From the NCBI RefSeq assembly GCF_007744255.1, contig NZ_CP036267.1:4878001-4942000 (forward strand): a DNA stretch of 64,000 nucleotides, in the 5' to 3' direction. Within the stretch, counting starts at the first letter, position 1. Each line of letters starts with the position of its first letter. Under the pieces are notes generated by a model. It was not told the DNA's origin and made no database searches. It saw only the letters and a program-made list of their open reading frames with translations. Of this stretch, positions 47,181 through 56,218 are shown in pieces. Source of the stretch: Thalassoglobus polymorphus. GTDB lineage: Bacteria; Planctomycetota; Planctomycetia; Planctomycetales; Planctomycetaceae. The position numbers and the translations under genes were made by a program.

Positions 47181-48212
47181 ATGAACCAAACAGTCCTCCA
47201 CAAAGGCGAAAAAGGCACTCCGACGATCATCATTCAGCAACCAGGACGCCGTTTGCTATTGATGTTCCTTCTTTTTGCCCTCGCTTTTTCCCTGATGCTC
47301 AACCTGGGATTACTTGCCAGCGTGGGGGATTTGACGAGCGATACCAACACTCCGAATGAAAAGTTCCATTCCGGCGATACCCTCGCAGATGCGAAAATTG
47401 CTCGTATCGAGGCAAACTTCATGATCATGAATCCGTACACGAATCGGATCATCAAAGCGATCAAGAAGGCAACGAAAGACGATGCAGTCAAAGGGGTGCT
47501 GTTGGTCATCGACAGCCCGGGGGGGCTCGTTTCAGACAGCCATGAGATCTACCACCAGATCAAAAAGCTTTCTGAAAAGAAGCCTGTGTTCGTCCAAATG
47601 AAGGGGATTGCCGCTTCGGGAGGCTATTACATCGCGATGGGTGCCGGACCGGATGCCCCCGTTTATGTCGAACCGACAACATGGACCGGATCAATCGGCG
47701 TGATTGTTCCACGCTACAACGTCACTGAACTGGCTGACAAAATCGGAGTGAAAGCAGACTCTCTGGCAACTGGACCGCTCAAAGATACGCTGAACCCACT
47801 GAAGGAAATGTCCGCACGCGAACGAGAAGTTTGGGATGCGATCATTCAAGATTCCTTCGATCGTTTCCTCTCTGTGATCGCTGAAAACCGCTCAAACCTG
47901 AGCCTCGAACAAGTCCGCGAACTGGCAACCGGGCAAGTTTACACTGCCAATCAGGCCATCAAGAACGGACTGGCCGATGAGATTTCGTTCGAAGAAGATT
48001 CGCTCACCAAGCTCCAGGAAAAGCTCGGTCTCAAAACCGCCAAGGTCATCGATTACACTTATCCACTTTCTTTCACGGAAAGCTTGCTCAGCGTGACCGC
48101 TCGGCAACCGGAAATCAACATCGACCCCTTCAGTAAAATCCTGGAAGCGAGCACTCCACGAGCGATGTACCTGTTCGGCTCTCAACATGGCCTGAAGTCC
48201 AACTCTTATTAG
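47181..48212 (+). CDS. sppA: Signal peptide peptidase SppA, S49 family
   Basis: The 343-residue protein has one N-terminal membrane helix (LLLMFLLFALAFSLMLNLGL) and one S49 protease domain. LLVIDSPGGLVSDS is the oxyanion-hole region, KGIAASGGYYIAMG has the nucleophile Ser146, and the general base is predicted as Lys201 in TGPLKDTLNP, as in the short B. subtilis SppA. TGSIGVIVPRYNVTEL and GQVYTANQAIKNGLADE are family motifs. It degrades leftover signal peptides in the membrane. The size fits the single-domain form. The stop codon TAG belongs to the first bases of a family A repeat, so the gene's original end may have been altered. Confidence 0.94.
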   Translation: MNQTVLHKGEKGTPTIIIQQPGRRLLLMFLLFALAFSLMLNLGLLASVGDLTSDTNTPNEKFHSGDTLADAKIARIEANFMIMNPYTNRIIKAIKKATKDDAVKGVLLVIDSPGGLVSDSHEIYHQIKKLSEKKPVFVQMKGIAASGGYYIAMGAGPDAPVYVEPTTWTGSIGVIVPRYNVTELADKIGVKADSLATGPLKDTLNPLKEMSAREREVWDAIIQDSFDRFLSVIAENRSNLSLEQVRELATGQVYTANQAIKNGLADEISFEEDSLTKLQEKLGLKTAKVIDYTYPLSFTESLLSVTARQPEINIDPFSKILEASTPRAMYLFGSQHGLKSNSY

Positions 48213-48290
48213 AACTGCCCCTAAAACTTGAAATCGCTCTCTCAAACGTTGAGCGAAGCAGCTATTCCAGAGGTTTTCGGACTGGTTCCA
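48210..48290 (+). mobile_element. 81-bp TA-flanked repeat, family A copy 7, at the sppA stop codon
   Basis: Begins TAGAACTGCCCCTAAAAC and ends TTTTCGGACTGGTTCCA. The first TAG is the sppA stop. Confidence 0.85.
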
Positions 48291-48360
48291 AGACTGAGCT
48301 TCAATTCATTTCGCCAAAGAGTTCTGGAGTTCAGGCTTCTTGTTCAGTTTTTACGATCGC

Positions 48361-48463
48361 TAAAGCATCTTTCGGATTGGTGTTCGGGTTCTGCCTCGTG
48401 GCGAGCAGCACAAGAAGTCATGAAAGTGAACTTCACGAACACGATACGCATTAAAACGCTCTA
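48361..48463 (+). mobile_element. Family B repeat, diverged copy
   Basis: Begins TAAAGCATCTTTCGGATTGG, keeps CTGCCTCGTGGCGA, and ends AAAACGCTCTA. It lies just before truB, whose promoter may therefore overlap it. Confidence 0.7.
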
Positions 48464-48485
48464 ATCAGTTGAAGAATTCAGGTTG

Positions 48486-49409
48486 ATGTTTGGAATTTTG
48501 AATCTTAACAAGCCCGCGGGGTGGACCTCGCGAGATGTCGTTAATCGTGTGAGCCGGATCGTCGGACGCAAAGTGAAATGTGGCCACGCGGGAACTCTCG
48601 ACCCTTTGGCAACGGGCGTTTTACTGGTTTGTATCGGCAAGGCGACCAAGCTCGTCCCGTACATTCACGAGTTCCCAAAGTCGTATGATGGAAGCTTCCA
48701 CCTCGGAAAAAAAAGTGAAACGGACGACCTCGAAGGAACACTCGAATCGGTCCCGATTCCCGAAGACCTCACCGAGGAGACAATCAAAAGCTTGCTTCCC
48801 GAGTTTCTTGGCGAAATTGAACAGGTCCCCCCTGTCTATTCCGCAGTTTGGGTCAAAGGGGAACGAGCATACGACCTTGCGCGCCGAGGAGAAACTGTTG
48901 AGCTCTCTGCCCGGAAAGTGAACATCGACCGTCTTGAGCTCTCCGAGTTTGACAACCATTCGATGACTCTCTCCATGACCTGTGGAACCGGGACCTATGT
49001 CCGCTCACTCGGTCGCGACATCGCCCGCAAAGCCGGAACGGAAGCGGTGATGTCGAGTTTGACACGAACATCGATCGGCCCCTTTACTCTCGAAGATTCC
49101 ATCCCGGTCGATGAACTGGATCTAGAACGAATCCAGCAAGAACATCAGTCTCCACTGATTCTCTTCGAGGCGTTCCCAAAGTACACCGCGAACGCCGAAG
49201 AAACCCAACTGATTCGCCACGGTCGGGAAGTTTCGATTCGCCCTGAATGTCTCAGTCTGAACGCTGCCACTGATGCTGATGCTGATGCTGATGCTGATGC
49301 TGATGCTGAGAAGATAATCGTGATTGACGAACAGGGACGACTCGTCGCCATTACCGAAAATCGCAAGATGCTGCTCGCCCCACAAATGGTCTTCCCCTCG
49401 TCTGAATAA
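48486..49409 (+). CDS. truB: tRNA pseudouridine(55) synthase TruB
   Basis: From the ATG at 48486 the protein has 307 residues. It starts MFGILNLNKPAGWTSRDVVN, and the catalytic Asp39 lies in HAGTLDPLATGVLLVC. Other TruB motifs are GEIEQVPPVYSAVWVKGERAYDLAR and the threonine/arginine pattern CGTGTYVRSLGRDIA. The enzyme makes pseudouridine at position 55 of the T-loop of tRNAs. An in-frame hexanucleotide repeat (GATGCT six times, 49272-49307) adds a Asp-Ala tract in the C-terminal PUA-like part. dprA starts 37 bases downstream, and no rbfA or infB gene precedes, as it does in many bacteria. Confidence 0.95.
   Translation: MFGILNLNKPAGWTSRDVVNRVSRIVGRKVKCGHAGTLDPLATGVLLVCIGKATKLVPYIHEFPKSYDGSFHLGKKSETDDLEGTLESVPIPEDLTEETIKSLLPEFLGEIEQVPPVYSAVWVKGERAYDLARRGETVELSARKVNIDRLELSEFDNHSMTLSMTCGTGTYVRSLGRDIARKAGTEAVMSSLTRTSIGPFTLEDSIPVDELDLERIQQEHQSPLILFEAFPKYTANAEETQLIRHGREVSIRPECLSLNAATDADADADADADAEKIIVIDEQGRLVAITENRKMLLAPQMVFPSSE
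49272..49307 (+). repeat. In-frame hexanucleotide repeat (GATGCT)6 inside truB
   Basis: Six perfect tandem GATGCT units encode (Asp-Ala)6 near the C terminus of TruB. Unit number changes would keep the frame. Confidence 0.95.
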
Positions 49410-49445
49410 CTGCTCCATTATTGGAACTCAAGAAACAGTGAGATT

Positions 49446-50567
49446 ATGTCGGTCAACATGGATCCTGAAACTCTCGCCGCTGTCCAGCTCAACCTCACCC
49501 CAGGACTTGGACCAAGATTACAAACATTACTGCTTGACCGATTCGGATCAGCTCAAGCCATCTTTGCTGCCTCTGGACAAGATTTACTCGCTGTTCAAGG
49601 GATCGGCCCAAAGGTCTCTGCCGCGATTTCTTCTCGACGTAATCTCGAAGAAGCTCAGCAGGAATGCGCGAAAGCCAACGAACATGGCATCTCAATCCTT
49701 CCCAAAAACTCGTCACACTACCCTCGCATGCTTACTGAAACATGTGACACTCCACCAGTGTTGTACGTAAACGGCACGCTCATCGAATCCGATACTCTCG
49801 CAGTGGCGATTGTCGGTTCACGACACTGCACGCACTACGGCCGAACACAGGCAACGATACTCGCCGGAGCTCTCGCGCGAGCAGGCATCGTCGTTGTGAG
49901 TGGTTTGGCACGAGGAATCGATGCGGCAGCCCATCGCGGAGCTTTAGACGCCGGTGGCAGAACAATCGCAGTCTGTGCTCCCGGACTTCTGAAAATGTAC
50001 CCACCAGAACACAAAGACTTAGCTCGCGAAATCATCAATCAAGGAGCACTCGTTTCTGAATCTCCTCTCGAACGCGGACCGCAGAAAGGGCTGTTCCCTC
50101 AGCGAAATCGTATCATCGCGGGGTTGTCGTTAGGAACCATTATCGTAGAAGCGGGGCTGCGCAGTGGATCGCTGCATACGGCGAGACATTCCATTGAACA
50201 GGGTCGAGAGGTCTTCGCAGTGCCCGGTCGCATCGACAGTGCAGCCAGCGAAGGCACACACAACCTGATCCGCGACGGAGCCCAGCTGATCCGAAACGCC
50301 AGCGATGTCATCGAGGCACTTGGCCCACTCGTCAAACCAGTGCAATCAACCCCGGAAACAACGGTTCATACTCCGCGAGAATTGAACCTCAATGAACAGG
50401 AGCGATTGGTACTGAACTTAATCGACGCCTCCCCCACCCCAATCGACCAGGTCCTCGTGAATGCTGATATGCCGCCATCGCGTGTTCTGTCCACATTAAC
50501 CGTTCTGGAAATGAAACGCCTTGTTCGTCGTCTCCCGGGAAGCTGCATCGAAAGAACCCATGGGTAA
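49446..50567 (+). CDS. dprA: DNA-processing protein DprA
   Basis: The 373-residue protein has an N-terminal helix-hairpin-helix part (TPGLGPRLQTLLLDRFGS with LLAVQGIGPKVSAAISS). The Rossmann-type DprA domain follows: VAIVGSRHCTHYGRTQA, VVVSGLARGIDAAAHRGAL, and FPQRNRIIAGLSLGTIIVEA with SGSLHTARHSIEQGREVFAVPG. A C-terminal winged helix (SPTPIDQVLVNADMPPSRVLSTLTVLEMKRLVRR) is present. DprA binds incoming single-stranded DNA and loads RecA in transformation. It lies 37 bases after truB and is likely co-transcribed. No other competence gene is in the window. Confidence 0.95.
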   Translation: MSVNMDPETLAAVQLNLTPGLGPRLQTLLLDRFGSAQAIFAASGQDLLAVQGIGPKVSAAISSRRNLEEAQQECAKANEHGISILPKNSSHYPRMLTETCDTPPVLYVNGTLIESDTLAVAIVGSRHCTHYGRTQATILAGALARAGIVVVSGLARGIDAAAHRGALDAGGRTIAVCAPGLLKMYPPEHKDLAREIINQGALVSESPLERGPQKGLFPQRNRIIAGLSLGTIIVEAGLRSGSLHTARHSIEQGREVFAVPGRIDSAASEGTHNLIRDGAQLIRNASDVIEALGPLVKPVQSTPETTVHTPRELNLNEQERLVLNLIDASPTPIDQVLVNADMPPSRVLSTLTVLEMKRLVRRLPGSCIERTHG

Positions 50568-50598
50568 CAGACCACAATTCCACCCGAGACTTCACCGC

Positions 50599-50702
50599 TA
50601 AGGCATTCTCCGATTTGAATTTCAGGTACCGCCTCATGGTGAACAGCAAGTTGATAAGTGAAACGGATTCTCCACAGGCACGACAAGCATTAGAAAATGC
50701 TA
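50599..50702 (+). mobile_element. Family B repeat, diverged copy
   Basis: Begins TAAGGCATTCTCCG, keeps CCGCCTCATGGTGAAC, and ends AGAAAATGCTA. It is 31 bases after the dprA stop, in the 296-base gap before the membrane propeller gene. Confidence 0.6.
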
Positions 50703-50863
50703 CAGACAAGCTTGAGAGTGGAACACAACAGAGATGCCGATTGCTTCATTCGAATGCAACAGGAATTTCCCTTGCTACTTGACGTTCGCTCGTCTGAATC
50801 AGATGCTTCTCTAAGAAAGCTACTGAAAAGCAACAAAACGGCTGACATGGCCGGAGATTCAAC

Positions 50864-52684
50864 ATGACCCACGATTCCACTAATCCACCTACTGAGCCGC
50901 ATCCGGCGACGCCCGAAGGTCCTTCCCAAGAGAGGAGCCGATTCGGCGTTTTCCTCAAATGGATGCTCATCGTATTCCTCGTGATGCAATTGGGAATGCG
51001 ACTTTTCTGGGACCCTGCAGTCGGTGTCGCGGTCGTAAACCTCATCACTTACTCACAAATTGCACTGTCGGGTCTGCTGATCATTCTCTGGTGGTTCTGC
51101 TTTTCGCCTCTTAGCCGCAAAGTCACTTTGCCCATCGGCTTACCACTGCTCATTGGCCTGATCATCTGGCTTGTATCGATCCGAAGCCCCGACTTTGACG
51201 GCGACATGGTTCTTAGCTTTAAGTATCGCTGGGAAAAATCACCACAGGAAATACTGCAAGAGTACCAACAAACCTCCGAAGTAGCCTCAACAGAAAAAAT
51301 TGAACAGGTCGCACAATTTTCCCCAGAAGATGTCCCTGCCTATCGAGGGATCCACCGAGACGGAGTGGTGATCGGTCCCGAGTTGCGAACAGACTGGGAG
51401 TCCAACCCGCCGACTGAACTCTGGAGACATCCCATCGGTGGAGGCTACTCTTCGTTTTCAATCGTTGACCCCATTGTCATTACGATGGAACAACGAGGCA
51501 AGCACGAAGCTGTCGTCTCTTATGATATCGAGACAGGGAACGAGTTTTGGGAACATCGCTATCCAGCGTACTTCAACGCCCTTGGTGGCCCGGGCCCACG
51601 TTCAACACCAACAATCCACCAGAACGCCGTGTATTCATTTGGATGCTACGGCGACCTCTATTGCTTAGACTTGAAAACAGGCAAACCGAAATGGCATGTG
51701 AATGTATTGCAGCAATTTCAATTGCCGACCACAACCTGGGGAATGACCTCTTCGCCACTCATCCACAACGATCATGTGATCGTCAATATTGGAGGGTTAA
51801 AAAACCCGACCAAGTCTGCACTTGAGCAACAAGGCAACGGTCTTGTCGCATACAAACTTGACACAGGAGACTTCAGTTGGAAAAGTGAGGGATTGCCAGA
51901 TCCAAATCTCGAGCTGAAAGAATTCAAAACCGGCGTCGATGCGGTTGAAGGAATTCACGGCGTCACCATCCCGGGATATTCCTCTCCAATGCTCGCAGAA
52001 ATCTCCGGGCAAGAAGTCATCCTCAACTTTGATGGAGCTGGCTTCCGTGGAAACGATCCCAACACCGGAAAAGAACTCTGGTCTCGACCATTTGTCGCAG
52101 GAGACTATATCAACGTCGTCCAACCGCTCGTGCTGGATGAGAACCGCGTGATGTTTTCTGCAGGGTATGCTGCTGGCAGTGTGCTACTCGAACTCAAGTA
52201 CTCTGACAACAGTTGGACGCAAAATGAAATTTGGGCATCGACACAACTTCGCAGCAAGTTCTCCAACCCTGTCTACTACAACGGCTACATCTATGGCTTG
52301 GACGAAGGAATCATGGTTTGCCTGGACCCCAAAACCGGAAAACGAAAATGGAAAGGGGGACGAACGGAACTTCGAGGCCGCTACGGACATGGACAAATGC
52401 TGCTGTGGGACGACCACATTGTCCTCCTGACAGAAAAAGGAGACTTGGTACTCATCGAACCTGATCCTGAAAGACTGATTGAAGCGAGTGTTTTAAAAGT
52501 CCTCTCCGAAGATGCCAAAACGTGGAATCCACTTGCAATAGCATACGGTAAAGCATTGGTTCGTAACGCAACTGAAATCGCTTGCTACGACCTGCGAGCA
52601 AATCCAAATGAGCCATCGCAGACGTCAGAAAATGAGGTCGCCCGTACAGAAAACAGCGAGGCAGGCAGCCAATCAGAAGAGTGA
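50864..52684 (+). CDS. Membrane-anchored PQQ-like beta-propeller protein
   Basis: This 606-residue protein has a hydrophilic N terminus and three membrane helices (LKWMLIVFLVMQLGMRLFW; VNLITYSQIALSGLLIILWW; LPIGLPLLIGLIIWLVSI). A propeller domain follows from about residue 160 to 560: YRGIHRDGVVIGPELRTDW is the entry strand, and blades include YDIETGNEFWEH, LDLKTGKPKWHV, NDPNTGKELWSR and LDPKTGKRKWKGG. The domain should sit outside the cytoplasm. Similar planctomycete proteins open with the RG-x-x-R-DG pattern but their function is not known. The C-terminal tail is acidic and Ser-rich. lapA starts 68 bases downstream on the same strand. Confidence 0.85.
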   Translation: MTHDSTNPPTEPHPATPEGPSQERSRFGVFLKWMLIVFLVMQLGMRLFWDPAVGVAVVNLITYSQIALSGLLIILWWFCFSPLSRKVTLPIGLPLLIGLIIWLVSIRSPDFDGDMVLSFKYRWEKSPQEILQEYQQTSEVASTEKIEQVAQFSPEDVPAYRGIHRDGVVIGPELRTDWESNPPTELWRHPIGGGYSSFSIVDPIVITMEQRGKHEAVVSYDIETGNEFWEHRYPAYFNALGGPGPRSTPTIHQNAVYSFGCYGDLYCLDLKTGKPKWHVNVLQQFQLPTTTWGMTSSPLIHNDHVIVNIGGLKNPTKSALEQQGNGLVAYKLDTGDFSWKSEGLPDPNLELKEFKTGVDAVEGIHGVTIPGYSSPMLAEISGQEVILNFDGAGFRGNDPNTGKELWSRPFVAGDYINVVQPLVLDENRVMFSAGYAAGSVLLELKYSDNSWTQNEIWASTQLRSKFSNPVYYNGYIYGLDEGIMVCLDPKTGKRKWKGGRTELRGRYGHGQMLLWDDHIVLLTEKGDLVLIEPDPERLIEASVLKVLSEDAKTWNPLAIAYGKALVRNATEIACYDLRANPNEPSQTSENEVARTENSEAGSQSEE

Positions 52685-52752
52685 CTTGTTTCGTATTGTG
52701 ATACACCGATAGAGTTGCAAACCGCAACCACCGAAACAAACTGGAAGACGAA

Positions 52753-52959
52753 ATGAAGAAAGCTAAAATTATCGCCAGTGTGATCGCCGCGTTACTTGTC
52801 CTAATTATCGTGCTTCAGAACACAGCGGTCGTAGAGACAAAAGTTCTCTTCACAACGATTTCCATGCCACGAGCGACCCTACTATTCATTACATTAGTAG
52901 TAGGATTTTTATTAGGGCTCGTCGCCGCAGGACGGTGGAGTTCACGCAAGAAGAAGTGA
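52753..52959 (+). CDS. Small membrane protein, LapA/DUF1049 family
   Basis: The 68-residue protein starts MKKAKIIASVIAALLVLIIV. It has two membrane helices joined by the short turn QNTAVVETKVLFTTISMPRA, and ends in a basic cytoplasmic tail (GRWSSRKKK). The LQNT motif after helix 1 and the G-x-L-x-G pattern in helix 2 (VVGFLLGLVAAG) fit the lipopolysaccharide assembly protein A domain (DUF1049). In E. coli LapA works with LapB in LPS control; whether that applies here is unclear. GGAAGA lies about 4 bases before the ATG. It is probably the last gene of the run starting with the propeller gene. Confidence 0.82.
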   Translation: MKKAKIIASVIAALLVLIIVLQNTAVVETKVLFTTISMPRATLLFITLVVGFLLGLVAAGRWSSRKKK

Positions 52960-52964
52960 ACAGG

Positions 52965-52988
52965 AAACAAACAAACAAACAAACAAAC
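52965..52988 (+). repeat. Tetranucleotide microsatellite (AAAC)6
   Basis: Six perfect AAAC units lie 5 bases after the lapA stop. Confidence 0.95.
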
Positions 52989-53103
52989 AGACAGATCTTT
53001 ACGGGAAGAGAAAACCCAACGCCCTGTCGTTTGACCTGCGATGCCTGGCATGATTGAAGAAGCCCGAAGAAGCCCACTGCACAATCAAGCAACAGAGTAA
53101 GCA

Positions 53104-53133
53104 ACAAAAAAGGCCGCGATTGCTCGCGGCCTT
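53104..53133 (-). terminator. Rho-independent terminator of rplQ
   Basis: On the minus strand AAGGCCGCG pairs with CGCGGCCTT around a 6-base loop (53110-53133), followed by TTTTTTGTT. It lies 28 bases after the rplQ stop and should end the ribosomal operon. Confidence 0.92.
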
Positions 53134-53160
53134 GATATCTCTGATGCAAGAAAGAGTTGT

Positions 53161-53877
53161 TTACTCTTCTTTCTTCGCTTCTTCTGAGTCTGTTTCTTCC
53201 GAGCTTGCTTCAACTTCTGGAGTCTCTTCAGAAGCTTCTGCTTCTGGTGACTCGGTTTGCTCAGTAGATTCTGATTCACCCTCAACAGATGAACCTTCAT
53301 CTGCTGGCTCTTCGTCGTCAACGACTACAGGAGCAGTCTGTGTGATTTTAACACGGTCACGAACGCCGACAAATTCAATCAGAGCTTGCTCACCAGCGTC
53401 TCCGAGTCGAACTTTGGCCAAGCGGACAATCCGTGTGTAACCGCCGTTTCGGTCTGCGAATCTCTCGCCAAGCTCCGAGAACAAAATGTCGACAGCGTCT
53501 TTATCCCGAAGGAGTGCAAAAGCACGCCGACGATAATCGATCGCAGGAGCAATGGCTTGATTCCATTGATTCCACTGATCTGATCCACGCCACGACTTCC
53601 ATTCAGAAGTGTTACGTTCTGCGGTAGTCGCGTACTGCTCAGCCTTCTCTTCGTGCTTTTGAGCTTTCTTAGCGAGCGTGACGAGTTTTTCAACATACGG
53701 GCGAAGTTCTTTTGCTTTCGCAACAGTGGTCACAATTCGACCTTGAACTTTAGGTGCCCCTTCGTCGCCCTCGTCGGCTCGGACGGTTTTAATCAGGCTG
53801 GCTGCCATGTTGCGAAACATGGCTCTCCGATGGCTTGCATTCCGGCCGAGTTTACGGCCACTCATTCTATGTCGCAT
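53161..53877 (-). CDS. rplQ: 50S ribosomal protein L17 with insertions and an acidic tail
   Basis: This 238-residue protein starts [39 protein letters not shown] and [20 protein letters not shown] are the L17 core, near the exit tunnel of the 50S subunit. Typical bacterial L17 has about 120 residues. Here there is extra sequence before the core helix ([17 protein letters not shown]) and a large internal insertion of about 35 residues ([19 protein letters not shown] region). A C-terminal tail of about 60 residues is almost entirely Glu/Ser/Asp. The gene follows rpoA in the usual order. The tail is unusual for a ribosomal protein, since most are basic. Confidence 0.95.
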   Translation of the reverse strand: MRHRMSGRKLGRNASHRRAMFRNMAASLIKTVRADEGDEGAPKVQGRIVTTVAKAKELRPYVEKLVTLAKKAQKHEEKAEQYATTAERNTSEWKSWRGSDQWNQWNQAIAPAIDYRRRAFALLRDKDAVDILFSELGERFADRNGGYTRIVRLAKVRLGDAGEQALIEFVGVRDRVKITQTAPVVVDDEEPADEGSSVEGESESTEQTESPEAEASEETPEVEASSEETDSEEAKKEE

Positions 53878-54003
53878 GGGTCATCATCCAGTCGATCACT
53901 CTGTTAAGAGTGAAATTCGCCACCGTACGGCAGCAACGATCTCTGTTTCAATAAACTAGGCTGGTTGCCTGTAATCAGATTATGAATCTCGGCAGCTAAC
54001 TTT

Positions 54004-55014
54004 TTACAGTCGGCTTCGTTCAGGAACTCGCATTCCCAAACGGAGTCCAAGTTCGGTCAGTTGCTCACGAACTTCAGTGAGAGTTGTCTCTCCGAAGTTG
54101 CGAACAGTCAGTAAGGCATCCTCAGTGCGTGAGACAAGATCACGTACAGTGTTAATACCTTCCGACTCCAAACAGTTTGTCGCACGGACAGAGAGATTCA
54201 ACTCTGCCAGGCTGCGGTTGAGTTTCTCTTCCAATTCGAGATCGATTGGAGAGTACCCGGTCTGTTCGAGCATTCCTTTGAGGCCTGCCTCCGGTGGAAG
54301 TTCCGGACCAGGTTCCTGGTAGTTGATGAACGGGTTAAGGTGCTTACGAAGAATTTTCGAAGCTTCAACCAGTGCCATCTCTGGATTAACTGTTCCGTCT
54401 GTCCAGATTTCCAGTGTCAGTTTGTCGTAGTTGGTTCGTTGTCCAACACGAGTGTCTTCAACTTTATACCGCACGCGAGTCACAGGCGAAAACGCTGCGT
54501 CGAGTGGAATAATTCCCAACTCAGGGCTGTTCTCGTATGCCTCTTTTGCAGAGACATAACCACGACCATTTTCGACGGTCAGTTCCATGCTCAGTGGAAC
54601 ATCGTCGGTCATTGTCGCAATGATCAAATCTTTATTGATCACTTCAACCTGATCATCGGTAATAACGTCCGCACCCGTGACTACTCCTCGCTCGTGTTTT
54701 TCGATTCGAAGAGTTTTATTGGTGCTGCTATGATTTTTGACAACCAGAGACTTCAGGTTCAAGCAAATATCAGTGATGTCTTCAACCACACCGGGAATGG
54801 TGGTGAACTCATGCTGAACACTTGCGATCTTCACTCTGCTGACGGCACTTCCTTCAAGACTCGAAAGTAGAATACGCCGTAAGCTGTTCGCGAGTGTGTG
54901 ACCGAACCCACGCTCGAATGGCTCTGCAGTAAAGCAGCCATACATGTTCGTATAGGTGTCGCGATCAGCAACAACACGACTTGGAAGCTCGAGATTTCTC
55001 CAACGGATTCGCAC
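54004..55014 (-). CDS. rpoA: DNA-directed RNA polymerase subunit alpha
   Basis: The start is a GTG at 55014 with AGGAG eight bases upstream. The 336-residue protein has the N-terminal assembly domain ([23 protein letters not shown], the alpha dimer interface) and the C-terminal DNA-binding domain ([41 protein letters not shown], with the residues that contact UP elements). It starts RNA polymerase assembly. It lies between rpsK and rplQ in the usual operon, but rpsD, normally between rpsK and rpoA, is missing. Length and domain order are normal. Confidence 0.97.
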   Translation of the reverse strand: MRIRWRNLELPSRVVADRDTYTNMYGCFTAEPFERGFGHTLANSLRRILLSSLEGSAVSRVKIASVQHEFTTIPGVVEDITDICLNLKSLVVKNHSSTNKTLRIEKHERGVVTGADVITDDQVEVINKDLIIATMTDDVPLSMELTVENGRGYVSAKEAYENSPELGIIPLDAAFSPVTRVRYKVEDTRVGQRTNYDKLTLEIWTDGTVNPEMALVEASKILRKHLNPFINYQEPGPELPPEAGLKGMLEQTGYSPIDLELEEKLNRSLAELNLSVRATNCLESEGINTVRDLVSRTEDALLTVRNFGETTLTEVREQLTELGLRLGMRVPERSRL

Positions 55015-55114
55015 CGTGCAGTCTCCTGTTCAAAGATTAAGCCAATAAACGAAACGACAACTTTGACTTCGATATCGATCCACCGACAACAAATCCGGTG
55101 AGATCACTACTTCG

Positions 55115-55498
55115 TCAAACTCGGCGACGCTTACGAGGTCGGCAACCGTTATGGGGAAGTGGGGTCACGTCTTCAATCGCCTTGATTGAAATTCCGCCGA
55201 CCTGTAGCCCGGTGATCGCACTTTCGCGACCTGAACCAGGACCTTTCACTTTGACTTCAAGTTCACGAATCCCATACTTACGAGCACGGTCCGCACAAGT
55301 TTCAGCAGCTCGTTGAGCAGCGAAAGGAGTGCTCTTTCGAGATCCTTTGAATCCAACTGTCCCAGCAGACGCCCAGCACAATACATCCCCGTTCGTATCC
55401 GAAATGGAGATTAGAGTGTTGTTGAATGTCGCTTTGACATGTGCAATTCCGCGATTGACATTGCGTCGCGTACGCTTTTTCTGTTTGGCCTTGGCCAC
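55115..55498 (-). CDS. rpsK: 30S ribosomal protein S11
   Basis: I place the start at a GTG at 55498, with GGGGAG eight bases upstream. This gives 127 residues, the normal length, beginning (M)[16 protein letters not shown]; longer upstream readings are unlikely. Core motifs are [36 protein letters not shown] and the C-terminal [18 protein letters not shown]11 sits on the platform of the small subunit and lines the exit site. It is followed by rpoA after 100 bases and preceded by rpsM. GTG starts also occur in rpoA of the same operon. Confidence 0.96.
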   Translation of the reverse strand: MAKAKQKKRTRRNVNRGIAHVKATFNNTLISISDTNGDVLCWASAGTVGFKGSRKSTPFAAQRAAETCADRARKYGIRELEVKVKGPGSGRESAITGLQVGGISIKAIEDVTPLPHNGCRPRKRRRV

Positions 55499-55666
55499 GG
55501 ACAGAACTCCCCAAGCAAAAGTGATGAAAATTTGGGTAATGAAATGATTGAGTGCTTTTGTTGACTCAACCTTGCACTTTGATAACGGGACTATTGCTCT
55601 GAGTGACTCAAGCAGTGAGTTCGAACCCAGAATCAGCCACGACACAATCTAAGTGACGCATTTCTC

Positions 55667-56053
55667 TTAGTGACGCATATCCTTCACACCCTTCTTACCC
55701 GCGACAGTTTTCTTGCCACCTTTACGGGTACGGGCGTTTGTTTGTGTGTTTTGGCCACGCACAGGAAGCCCACGACGGTGTCGAACACCACGGTAGCACT
55801 GCACAGAACGCAAACGAGCGATATTTTCGCCTGTTTGACGTCGTAATTGACCTTCCACCACGAAGTCGGTATCGAGGAGGTTGTTGACACGCTGGATATC
55901 GTCTTCGCTGAGTTCACGAGCACGACGTTGCGTATCCAACCCCAACTTCCGGCAAATATCAATGGCAGATTTCTCGCCAATCCCATGCAGGTATTGCAAT
56001 GAGATGTACGTTGGCTTTTCGTTGGGAATATCTACCCCCAAAACACGAGGCAT
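55667..56053 (-). CDS. rpsM: 30S ribosomal protein S13
   Basis: The 128-residue protein starts MPRVLGVDIPNEKPTYISLQ. It has the helical HGIGEKSAIDICRKLGLD, the middle GQLRRQTGENIARL, and the C-terminal basic RHRRGLPVRGQNTQTNART tail that contacts tRNA at the P site. AGGAAG precedes the ATG by about 8 bases. The length is normal. It is the second gene of the operon after rpmJ, and rpsK follows 168 bases later. All features agree with the family. Confidence 0.97.
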   Translation of the reverse strand: MPRVLGVDIPNEKPTYISLQYLHGIGEKSAIDICRKLGLDTQRRARELSEDDIQRVNNLLDTDFVVEGQLRRQTGENIARLRSVQCYRGVRHRRGLPVRGQNTQTNARTRKGGKKTVAGKKGVKDMRH

Positions 56054-56218
56054 GATCGTACTTCCTGATTATGATTCTGTTCGCAATTATTTAGTCGAAA
56101 CGTCTTTGTATCGCTGAACTTACGTAATTCATAACTATCATCGAATTCAGAGAATCCGCCAGTTATCAATTGACAAAGTGACTGGTCGATACAGACCTTT
56201 CACTCCTCGCACGCGAAT

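Noticed and set aside
49122-49418. Open frame with a Ser-Ile repeat on the minus strand
   Set aside because: It is the antisense reading of the hexanucleotide repeat in truB.
53054-53440. A 128-codon plus-strand frame rich in Ser
   Set aside because: It is the complement of the acidic tail of L17 and runs through the terminator.
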